Shown here: positions 7,684 through 13,505 of the stretch, piece after piece
How the letters are laid out: each line of letters opens with the position of its first letter
Numbering within the stretch: position 1 is the first letter of the stretch
Origin: Clostridium sp. CAG:964
GTDB taxonomy: Bacteria > Bacillota > Clostridia > Oscillospirales > Acutalibacteraceae
Assembly (NCBI GenBank): GCA_000435335.1
Contig: FR891309.1
Location: forward strand, 1-14,084
Reading direction: 5' to 3'
DNA length: 14,084 nt
Translations under genes and position numbers: made by a program
Notes under the pieces: generated by a model
What the model saw: only the letters and a program-made list of their open reading frames with translations
Told to the model about the DNA's origin: nothing
Databases searched by the model: none

Positions 7684-7730
7684 ATTTTACAAAAAAAGAC
7701 GGATTAAGTCAAGCGTAATCCGTCTTTTTT
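7684..7730 (-). promoter_or_regulatory. rep promoter embedded in a perfect inverted repeat (probable Rep operator)
   Basis: On the minus strand TTGACT (7707-7712), a 17-bp spacer and TAAAAT (7684-7689) form a good sigmaA promoter, with transcription expected to start near 7677 and a leader of only ~17 nt. A perfect 15-bp inverted repeat (7692-7706 and 7716-7730, 9-nt centre) surrounds the -35 box and fills the spacer. Each arm contains CCGTCTTTTT, close to the iteron core CCGTCCTTTT. In Rep_3 plasmids a dimer-binding operator with half-iteron homology at the rep promoter is typical, so autorepression is inferred. The repeat has T-runs on both sides and could also act as a bidirectional terminator. 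Confidence 0.65.
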
Positions 7731-7766
7731 ATAAATTAAACTACAGTTACTTATTATCCCTCAAGA

Positions 7767-7789
7767 TTTATCAGCATTTTGCTGATAAA
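7767..7789. repeat. Perfect 10-bp inverted repeat near rep
   Basis: TTTATCAGCA (7767-7776) is mirrored at 7780-7789 with a TTT loop. There is no T-run after the stem on either strand, so it is not a standard terminator. It lies between the rep operator and the first iteron. Role unknown. Confidence 0.5.
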
Positions 7790-7871
7790 AAAGCAAGCAA
7801 AAGCATCATAAAGCAATCTCAGTAAGCAAATGTAAATTTTTTATTAACCGTATGCAATGTTGCTTATTTTT

Positions 7872-7926
7872 GTACAACATACCGTCCTTTTCTTACTGCG
7901 AAAAATTAAAGGACGGTACGGTGTAC
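7872..7926. repeat. Convergent pair of 22-bp iterons
   Basis: A plus-oriented iteron (7872-7893, GTACAACATACCGTCCTTTT) faces a minus-oriented copy (7905-7926, GTACACCGTACCGTCC on the minus strand) across 11 bp. A degenerate minus copy follows at 7947-7968 (GTACACC and CCTTTTGA kept). Inverted iterons are common control or pairing sites in iteron plasmids. Confidence 0.75.
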
Positions 7927-7984
7927 ATCAAATTTATGCCTGTTCGTCAAAAGGTCTTGCCGGTGTACATTGTTGCATATTTGT

Positions 7985-8276
7985 GTACATCATTCCGTCC
8001 TTTAGCCCTGCCAAATTTTATATTCAATAATATAGATGGCCTAAAATTTGGCTTATTTATGCGGTTTTTGGGACTAATATCAAGCAACCGGCATATTCTC
8101 ACGCACCCAATTACCTCTTTGTACACCATACCGTCCTTTAGATAAAAATTCTCCCTTTTTAAACAAACGCAGAAAAAAATTGCACATATTTTTTTGAATT
8201 TTTCTACATATGTGCCTATTATACAGCAACGGCTGCATACTAGAGTACATTGATGTACACCATACCGTCCTTTTGG
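7985..8276 (+). repeat. Three dispersed 22-bp iterons
   Basis: Plus-oriented copies are at 7985-8006 (GTACATCATTCCGTCCTTTA), 8121-8142 (GTACACCATACCGTCCTTTA) and 8255-8276 (GTACACCATACCGTCCTTTT), spaced 136 and 134 bp. Between them lies an 11-bp inverted repeat, GCCAAATTTTA (8010-8020) with its complement at 8042-8052, and another of 8 bp, GCACATAT (8182-8189) with 8208-8215. No gene is seen in this stretch. Confidence 0.8.
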
Positions 8277-8299
8277 TAATTTGCAATATATTTCAAAAG

Positions 8300-8323
8300 A
8301 AAAAAACAGCCTTTAAAGGGCTG
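8300..8323 (-). terminator. Minus-strand intrinsic terminator between iteron clusters
   Basis: The stem CAGCC(C)TTT/AAAGGCTG (8307-8323) has one unpaired base and is followed on the minus strand by seven T residues. It would end a transcript coming from the iteron array towards rep. No gene lies upstream on that strand, so it either shields rep or ends a small origin RNA. Confidence 0.6.
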
Positions 8324-8483
8324 AAAAAACTGTTTCTATAAAAATCAACTTATATACCAATAATTAAAAAGTCTTATAGAAAATTTAACTCAAAGAGTAA
8401 TAACTATAGAAAAAAGTCTTTAAATAAATATACTTATAGAGATAAATTTAATTCTATCTCACTATTATTTAGACAAAATGCGT

Positions 8484-8637
8484 GTACAACATACCGTCTT
8501 TTTATGTACAACACACCGTCCTTTTGTGTACATCGCACCGTCCTTTTATGTACACCACACCGACCAACGGCGTACAGCGTACCGTCTTTCTATGTACACC
8601 ACACCGTCCTTTTATGTACAGCATACCGTCCTATAAT
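8484..8637 (+). repeat. Origin of replication: seven tandem 22-bp iterons
   Basis: Seven head-to-tail units of exactly 22 bp begin at 8484, 8506, 8528, 8550, 8572, 8594 and 8616. The shared pattern is GTACANCRYACCGTCCTTTT plus two variable bases. Unit 4 (8550-8571) is the most diverged in its second half (CGACCAACGGC) and unit 7 ends in CCTATAAT. With the Rep_3 initiator gene next door this is a theta-type iteron origin. Short open frames across it on the plus strand are products of the repeat. Confidence 0.93.
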
Positions 8638-8677
8638 ATCGATAATTCCCATAGCCAAGGCAAATAACAGCACCAGT

Positions 8678-8753
8678 AAACAAGTAGGTAAACAAGTAAA
8701 TAAACAAGCATATAAACAAGTAAACAAATAATATTAAACAAGTATCAAACAAG
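8678..8753. repeat. AAACAAG repeats flanking the iteron array
   Basis: AAACAAG begins at 8678, 8690, 8702 and 8714 with an exact 12-bp period, then recurs at 8736 and 8747, with a variant AAACAAA at 8722. The tract is purine-rich on the plus strand, GC-poor, and lies 40 bp beyond the last iteron. It could be the unwinding element or a host-factor site of the origin. Confidence 0.7.
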
Positions 8754-9004
8754 CATACAAACATAAACACATATAAGACCGTCGGACAGACTGCTTATAT
8801 AGATATATTATATTTAAAACATTAATTAATATTCATAAATAATATACTTTTTATATTATTGACAGTACAAATTCAGAGGAGTATGTCATCATAGAAGATG
8901 TAAGAGCTATTTATACTTTATACATAAAGCTGTTTGATGTCAATACAATTTTATGTTATAATTACAATAGGTTTTTCTATATATAAAATTTAGGAGGTGT
9001 TTAT
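8754..9004 (+). promoter_or_regulatory. AT-rich spacer and promoter of the hydrolase gene
   Basis: TTGATG (8934-8939), 17 bp, TATAAT (8957-8962) form a good promoter about 45 nt before the hydrolase ATG. Further upstream is a 9-bp inverted repeat (AATAATATA 8838-8846 with 8852-8860) running into TTGACA at 8859-8864; that box has only a weak -10 (TATGTC) 17 bp on. Nothing else is recognised. Confidence 0.55.
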
Positions 9005-10141
9005 ATGCCAAACATACTGGATTATATTCAGTGGAGAGGAGACCTAAGCTTTGAAAAAGACCAACTTAACCATGTAGACGCACTTATTTTCTCGAGAATA
9101 TCCTATTTACCCTTTGAAAATATTCCTGATAAAATATCAGACAACGGAATAAAGCTTTCAAAGGCATGTAAAATGCTGACTCAGCAGGAGAATTACAGAG
9201 AAAAGCTTTTGTGGAAGGAGGACGATAATTTAATAAATTATTGTGCCGAGAGTATACGCTTTGGCGATGTAAAATTAATGTGCTGTACAAATATTATTAA
9301 TGAAGAAGAAAAGGAGCAATTTTCGGCTATTGTACTAATGCTTAAGCCTGGACATTATTTTATTGTTTTTAGAGGCACTGACCATTCCTTTGTAGGCTGG
9401 CATGAGGACTTTAATATGTTTTGCAGGTTTCCCATAGGCTCACAGCAAAGGGCGGTTGAGTTTATTGAGGATACTGCACAAAGGCTTAGGGGTGATTTTT
9501 ATGTAGGGGGACACTCCAAGGGCGGCAATCTTGCAGTGTATGGTTCAGCTTTTTGTAAAGACAGAGTACGCAAAAGAATAATTGCCGTTTATAATCATGA
9601 CGGTCCGGGCTTTGACAGCAAAACAGTAAATATGAAAAGCTTTGATGTTATCAAGGAAAAAATACATACATATGTACCTCAATCATCTGTTGTTGGAATG
9701 ATGTTTGAGCATAGAGAGGATTACACAATAATAAAAAGCTCCCAAAAGGGTATAATGCAGCATGATATATATTCGTGGCAGCTAATCGGCAAGGAACTGA
9801 TTTGTTTAAGCAGCAGAACAAATTCAAGCCTGTTTTTTGACAAAACCTTTACAGAATTTGCAGATAATATGTCGGTTGACCAGCGTGCCGCATTCATTGA
9901 TGCACTTTTTTCACTTACTGATAATTTAGAGGAAAAAAACTTTGATGATCTCAGCCAAAACCTGATTAAAAACCCTGTTGCTATCTTTAAAAACCTAAAA
10001 AATATCGACAGTAAAACGAGGGAGATTATAATCAGAAGTATTATGGAGTTTTTAAGATGTGCCAAAAACAATTTTTCCGAAATCTACATAAAAGAGCGAG
10101 CTTCCGATAAAAAAGCTCGTGCTTGCCAAGAAATGAATTAG
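9005..10141 (+). CDS. Mbeg1-like (DUF2974) alpha/beta hydrolase, lipase class 3 type
   Basis: The 378-residue product has the hallmarks of the Mbeg1-like/DUF2974 group of serine hydrolases. The N-terminus NILDYIQWRGDLSF is typical. FRGTD at 122-126 is the oxyanion-side motif seen in class 3 lipases. GGHSKGGNLA (168-177) holds the nucleophile S171. NHDGPGF (197-203) likely carries the acid D199, and H253 in MQHDIYSW is a candidate catalytic histidine. No signal peptide or membrane segment is seen, so it is likely cytoplasmic. AGGAGGTG lies 6 nt before the ATG and a good promoter is at 8934-8962. It is transcribed away from the origin and converges with the amidotransferase gene. Substrate unknown; such genes are common in clostridia. 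The last ~70 residues are Lys/Asn-rich without motifs. Confidence 0.88.
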   Translation: MPNILDYIQWRGDLSFEKDQLNHVDALIFSRISYLPFENIPDKISDNGIKLSKACKMLTQQENYREKLLWKEDDNLINYCAESIRFGDVKLMCCTNIINEEEKEQFSAIVLMLKPGHYFIVFRGTDHSFVGWHEDFNMFCRFPIGSQQRAVEFIEDTAQRLRGDFYVGGHSKGGNLAVYGSAFCKDRVRKRIIAVYNHDGPGFDSKTVNMKSFDVIKEKIHTYVPQSSVVGMMFEHREDYTIIKSSQKGIMQHDIYSWQLIGKELICLSSRTNSSLFFDKTFTEFADNMSVDQRAAFIDALFSLTDNLEEKNFDDLSQNLIKNPVAIFKNLKNIDSKTREIIIRSIMEFLRCAKNNFSEIYIKERASDKKARACQEMN

Positions 10142-10277
10142 ATATTTAAAAAAGCCGTAATAAGTGTTTGCTTTTTAATACTTTCTGTGTTAATTAATAT
10201 TAAATTGCCGGTGAGGTACAATATTGATATTATTGAGAGCTGTATGTTGCGTAAGCCGTAATTTATGAATTTTAAAT

Positions 10278-10313
10278 AAAATCACCTGTGAGGTTAACCT
10301 CACAGGTGATTTT
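10278..10313. terminator. Bidirectional terminator, 36-bp perfect palindrome
   Basis: The arm AAAATCACCTGTGAGGTT is followed directly by its exact reverse complement, with A/T ends on both sides (TTTT on each transcript). It lies between the convergent hydrolase and amidotransferase genes and can serve both. A weaker AAAAAGC/GCTTTTT stem lies near 10147-10173. Confidence 0.8.
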
Positions 10314-10383
10314 GTATGCCGCAGAGCAGCCTATGGCATGTGCCAAAAGAAAATTTATTAAAAATTAAAACTCGTTTTTGAGC

Positions 10384-11154
10384 TTAGCAGCATTGAGATA
10401 CAAATTTTTTAAAGATTAATTGACTGCTTTGGCTGGATTTATAAGAAAACTCCGGGTGCCACTGTACAGCCCACAAAAATTTTTTACCCTTCATATATAC
10501 TGCCTCCACAAGACCGTCCGGAGAATATGCCATTGCCGACAGGGGAGGGGCAAGGTCTTTTATGGCTTGGTGGTGGTAGCTGTTTACCTCGAGCTGTTCT
10601 GCTCCCAGCAGGCTGTATAATGGGCTTCTGGTATCCAGTGTAACGGTATGTATGGGGATGTCATAAGGAGGGCTTTGGTGGTGCTCTGTATTTGAACTGT
10701 ACTGTGCAGGCAAGTCCTGATACAGCGTACCTCCTAAAACGGCATTTATAAGCTGTATACCCCGGCATATGCCAAGCACAGGCTTATTTAGCTCTAGGGC
10801 TTTTTTCAAAAGTAGTTTTTCCATATTGTCACGAAGCAGAACACTTTCTCCGCATTGAGCTATGGGCTTTTCACCGTACAATTCGGGCGAAACATCATGA
10901 CCGCCGGTAAAAAGGAATCCGTCTGTTCCTTCTGCCAGCTGATTAATCAGCTGCGGATTGTCGGAAAGAGGCAGCATCACAGGCAGTCCGCCGGCCTGAA
11001 TAATCCCCTCCATATAGCCCGGCAGCATCCAGTAGCTCTCTTTTTCGGTATCTACCAAAGGCAGCAGACCGATAATAGGGCGTTTAGCCTGATTTTGTAG
11101 AGTTTGTACGCACTCTGAGGATTTTTGGGGCTTTAGCTTTTTAAATGAATTCAT
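10384..11154 (-). CDS. Class I glutamine amidotransferase, gamma-Glu-GABA hydrolase (peptidase C26) type
   Basis: This 256-residue protein matches the PuuD-like peptidase C26 group, which hydrolyses gamma-glutamyl amide bonds, for example in gamma-glutamyl-GABA. Landmarks: RPIIGLLP (25-32), FTGGHDVSP (82-90), the nucleophile elbow GICRG with C130, NSYHHQA (191-197), and QWHPEF with H233 and E235 completing the triad. The ATG at 11154 has GGGAGGA 7 nt upstream. The frame stays open to 11211, but that upstream part is a regulatory leader. About 24 residues precede the usual family start and show no motif. Its substrate cannot be read from sequence, and no polyamine genes lie nearby. It converges with the hydrolase gene across the palindrome at 10278-10313. 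Confidence 0.88.
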   Translation of the reverse strand: MNSFKKLKPQKSSECVQTLQNQAKRPIIGLLPLVDTEKESYWMLPGYMEGIIQAGGLPVMLPLSDNPQLINQLAEGTDGFLFTGGHDVSPELYGEKPIAQCGESVLLRDNMEKLLLKKALELNKPVLGICRGIQLINAVLGGTLYQDLPAQYSSNTEHHQSPPYDIPIHTVTLDTRSPLYSLLGAEQLEVNSYHHQAIKDLAPPLSAMAYSPDGLVEAVYMKGKKFLWAVQWHPEFSYKSSQSSQLIFKKFVSQCC

Positions 11155-11170
11155 ATGCTTTCCTCCCTGC

Positions 11171-11246
11171 AAAAAATAAAGAGGCCGGTTAATCACCGAC
11201 CTCCTTGTCATATAGCGATTATATCATTGCAGGTTAATTTATGCAA
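11171..11246 (-). promoter_or_regulatory. Promoter and terminator-like leader hairpin of the amidotransferase gene
   Basis: On the minus strand TTGCAT (11241-11246), 17 bp, TATAAT (11218-11223) form a promoter with a start near 11211. The leader is then almost entirely a 9-bp hairpin (11195-11203 with 11181-11189, one G-T pair, loop of 5) followed by TTTATTTTTT and then the gene's ribosome site. This looks like an attenuator. The 5' arm overlaps a second AAGGAGG (11200-11206), 3 nt before an in-frame GTG at 11196, a poor spacing. A GCACTG/CAGTGC repeat (11258-11278) lies just upstream of the -35 box. Confidence 0.55.
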
Positions 11247-11384
11247 GCTTTAAGGCTGCACTGAAAATTATACAGTGCCTTATGTCAATGTAAAATGCTT
11301 TTTTGTTGGTTTGTTAGAGCTATTGTTTATAAAAATATACCGATAATAAAGTGTATTGGATTACAGAACTTTTAAGGGCAGGTT

Positions 11385-11969
11385 TTACATACAACCGTTA
11401 TTTTTCTCAAGCTTTTCCAGCAATATACGCATTTCTGAAATTCCCTTACGCTGTGACTGTATTATTGCCTGTAAAATAGGAATAAGCCTGTTACAAATGT
11501 CGAATTTTAGGGCGCTCTGTGACATTCTTATGGCACCCTCGTGGTGGGGAATCATTTCTTTAATAAAATTAATATTAACATTATTGCAGACAGGTGTGTT
11601 TTTCATTTTTGTAAACATTATTAATGCAATTTTGGAATATTCCTGTTGGTATTGCTGCATATCTCTGTTTGTGTTTTTTACGGTTTTGCAGTGACGCAAA
11701 ATCTTTTCCATATTGCGTATGCTTTTTGTCTGCTCCTTTATAATATTTTCCGCTATTTTCCTAAGGGGAGCATAGTTTGAAAAATTCAATAGGTTATTAC
11801 TCATTTCTATTGCTGCCCTGTGGTGGGGTATCATACGAACAATAAAGTTGTTAGATATACTGTCGGTAGGTCTTTGTGATGTCATTCTTTCAATCATAGT
11901 ATCAAGTATACTATAGTAGTTATCCATATATATTTGAGTATTACAGCTTAGTTTGGTATGGTTATTCAT
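11385..11969 (-). CDS. DUF305 family protein with two PHH motifs
   Basis: The 194-residue product contains the DUF305 signature twice: FIVRMIPHHRAAIEMS at 42-57 and FIKEMIPHHEGAIRMS at 135-150. DUF305 proteins are ferritin-like helical bundles, often secreted and sometimes linked to copper or metal handling; the His pairs and Met residues could bind metal. This copy has no signal peptide, so it is probably cytoplasmic. The ATG at 11969 has GGGGGA 6 nt upstream. The frame extends to a TTG at 12020, which lacks a ribosome site. The double motif suggests internal duplication. No metal transporter or sensor lies nearby, so metal binding is a family-based inference only. Confidence 0.85.
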   Translation of the reverse strand: MNNHTKLSCNTQIYMDNYYSILDTMIERMTSQRPTDSISNNFIVRMIPHHRAAIEMSNNLLNFSNYAPLRKIAENIIKEQTKSIRNMEKILRHCKTVKNTNRDMQQYQQEYSKIALIMFTKMKNTPVCNNVNINFIKEMIPHHEGAIRMSQSALKFDICNRLIPILQAIIQSQRKGISEMRILLEKLEKNNGCM

Positions 11970-12090
11970 AAAAATCCCCCTTTGTATAATTTTATGTTTC
12001 CCTCTTAATTTTAGTGCCAAACTACAGCCAATTAAGTGTACAGAAAAGGATAAACTGTAAAAACAATGTTCTGTTAACCTAATTTTTCAA

Positions 12091-12156
12091 CTCTGTAAAC
12101 ACAGAGCAAAGTACAATAACGCAGGTACTACTGTTTTTGATGTGTACCTGCGTTAT
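12091..12156. repeat. Two adjacent perfect hairpins upstream of the DUF305 gene
   Basis: CTCTGT/ACAGAG (12091-12106, 4-nt loop) is followed by a 13-bp perfect stem ATAACGCAGGTAC (12116-12128 with 12144-12156, 15-nt loop). Neither has a good T-run on either strand. They could be an operator or structured RNA, or the remnant of a small mobile element. Confidence 0.5.
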
Positions 12157-12192
12157 ATTTTGTAGTAAATTTAGAATATTTAGTGATTTATA

Positions 12193-12260
12193 TTGAAATT
12201 TCATTAACCATACATTATAATATGGCTAAGGTGAACAAATTGTATGAAGAAATACAATTT
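12193..12260 (+). promoter_or_regulatory. Forward promoter followed by inverted repeat
   Basis: TTGAAA (12193-12198), 17 bp, TATAAT (12216-12221) is a good sigmaA promoter. Just after the expected start (~12228) comes AAATTGTAT (12237-12245) with its complement at 12252-12260. It faces a degraded reading frame and may be a leftover promoter. Confidence 0.5.
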
Positions 12261-12581
12261 ATTGCAATTGACTAATTTAGAGCAGTAATGATAGAAAAAA
12301 TAACAATGATATTAAAATTATGTCCGCCTTGCGGTTCAAGTTTTTTTACATAGGGGAAGATTATAGAATATGTAAATATTGCAAAATATCTATTTAAAAA
12401 GAAAGCTAAAATAAAAATATCATTGTAAAGTAGTATAGATAACTTGTTGCAAAAATGTAAGTGCAATCTCTCCAAAGCGTATAAATATGCCGATTTAATT
12501 TTGAATATTGACCCTGCTAATAAAGAGGCAAAAAAGTATTTACAAGTAATTATGGCAAGATGGCAAAAAAGAAATATTTAA
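12222..12581 (+). pseudogene. Degraded zinc-ribbon/TPR-like protein gene
   Basis: One frame from ATG 12222 to TAA 12581 reads like a decayed protein, broken by stops at 12273-12275, 12351-12353 and 12426-12428. It contains CPPCGSS (half a zinc ribbon) at about codons 34-40. After the last internal stop come 50 sense codons with protein-like content: CKCNLSKAYKYADLILNIDP, then NKEAKKYLQVIMARWQKRN, resembling TPR-type helices of clostridial zinc-ribbon proteins. The frame start overlaps the promoter -10 box, so the true original start is uncertain. In AT-rich DNA this could be partly chance, but the one-frame continuity argues for a dead gene. Confidence 0.4.
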
Positions 12582-12994
12582 AAATTTAAGAACCTCTAAA
12601 TTTTAAAAATGAGTAAAATGTAGAAAAATAAAAATTAAAGTGGGTGTAGTGTGGGATGTTTATTGGACACCATATATTTTATAATATAGGTTAGAAAGTG
12701 CTGAATTGTCAAAGTGAAGTTACGATTTTTGAGGTAAAAAGCAGAATAAACCCTAAGCTCACCTTGACAAAAGAGCATGGTATATATAGATATTTCAAGC
12801 TTTTCAGAGCTTGAGTAGGCTGCCACCGACAAAGTCGGCTTGAAACTGATGGATTGCTGATAAAAATGCTACAATGCCGCAAAGGTCAATTGTAATATTT
12901 GTGTTATGGGAGATTGTGGCTATAGTGAAGAAAAGGGAGAATAATTCTATAAGGTTATTTTTTATTTAATTAAATTAAAATGGAGGCACATATT
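12582..12994. other. Intergenic stretch with remnants and a possible structured element
   Basis: No intact gene is seen. An outer stem TTTCAAGC (12793-12800) pairs with GCTTGAAA (12838-12845) and encloses CAAGCT/AGCTTG and CCGAC/GTCGG hairpins; TTGACA lies just upstream near 12765. At 12867-12944 a short frame reads CYNAAKVNCNICVMGDCGYS and six more residues before a stop, with two stops directly upstream. It is Cys-rich and may be the tail of a lost gene. A minus-strand frame over 12635-12832 lacks a ribosome site and is not believed. Confidence 0.3.
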
Positions 12995-13312
12995 ATGAAC
13001 AAAATGTATTTTACAATTACAGGCTGTAGTCACTACTTTGGAAATGATTTTATGAAAAAGGGTATGAAGGTCAAGCTTGTAAAAGAGCCGGACAACGAGT
13101 ATGACGGCGAGGCAATACAGGTTAAAATAAAAGGAATTGGTAAATGTGGCTATGTAGCCAACAGTCCAAACACTATAAAAGGCGAATCGATGACTGCCGG
13201 CAGACTGTACGACAAGCTTGGAAATAAAGCCAAAGGAAAAATAATTTTCGTAATCGGCAGCGGTGCAGTTTGCAAGATTACAGATACAGGTATTCACAAA
13301 AAGAAAAAGTAA
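12995..13312 (+). CDS. Stand-alone HIRAN domain protein
   Basis: The 105-residue product is almost entirely a HIRAN domain. It runs from YFTITGCSHYFGNDFMKKG through VKLVKEPDNEYDGEAIQV (the conserved EPxNxYDxxAI core) to KCGYVANSPNTIKGE, ending with a Lys-rich tail. HIRAN domains, first seen in Rad5/HLTF, bind DNA with free 3' ends and often accompany helicases or nucleases; stand-alone bacterial forms are poorly characterised. The ATG at 12995 follows GGAGG by 8 nt; the ATG at 12980 overlaps that site and is rejected. A truncated pyrophosphohydrolase gene follows after 67 bp on the same strand, so the two may once have formed an operon. No signal peptide. Confidence 0.85.
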   Translation: MNKMYFTITGCSHYFGNDFMKKGMKVKLVKEPDNEYDGEAIQVKIKGIGKCGYVANSPNTIKGESMTAGRLYDKLGNKAKGKIIFVIGSGAVCKITDTGIHKKKK

Positions 13313-13379
13313 GCACATTATTTTGCTTCAAAGCCATATATTTGTGTTTTTGTAATATCAAAATTATGGGGGCAGTAAG

Positions 13380-13505
13380 ATGGAAATTAAAAGTTATAAT
13401 AAATTGGTGCGTGATAAAATTCCGGAAATTATTAAATCCAAAGGGGATGAATGCACTTTGGAAATTTTAAGTGATGGTCCTGTGTCAAGATTTAGCACAA
13501 AATAA
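13380..13505 (+). pseudogene. MazG-like NTP pyrophosphohydrolase, truncated by the insertion sequence
   Basis: The first ~32 codons read MEIKSYNKLVRDKIPEIIK and continue to EILSD, the well-known N-terminus of small MazG-like / phosphoribosyl-ATP pyrophosphohydrolase-like proteins (NKLVRDKIPEII motif), normally about 100 residues. After EILSD the frame runs nine codons of unrelated sequence to a stop. The break coincides with the expected IS end near 13475. GGGGGCAG precedes the ATG at 13380. The catalytic helices are missing, so the product is presumed inactive; the rest of the gene may lie beyond the insertion, outside the window. Confidence 0.7.

Noticed and set aside
8482..8731. Forward frames with repeated TVLLCT/PSFYV units, and possible CRISPR array
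   Set aside because: They are translations of the 22-bp iterons; the repeats are contiguous with no unique spacers, so it is not CRISPR.
9721..10071. 116-residue minus-strand frame
   Set aside because: Antisense shadow of the hydrolase gene.
12635..12832. 65-residue minus-strand frame
   Set aside because: TTG start, no ribosome site, no recognisable motif; overlaps decayed DNA.
12962..13318. 118-residue minus-strand frame
   Set aside because: Antisense to the HIRAN gene, which has a ribosome site and clear domain match.
13270..13470. 66-residue forward frame
   Set aside because: Out of frame with the HIRAN and MazG-like genes it overlaps, and without a ribosome site.
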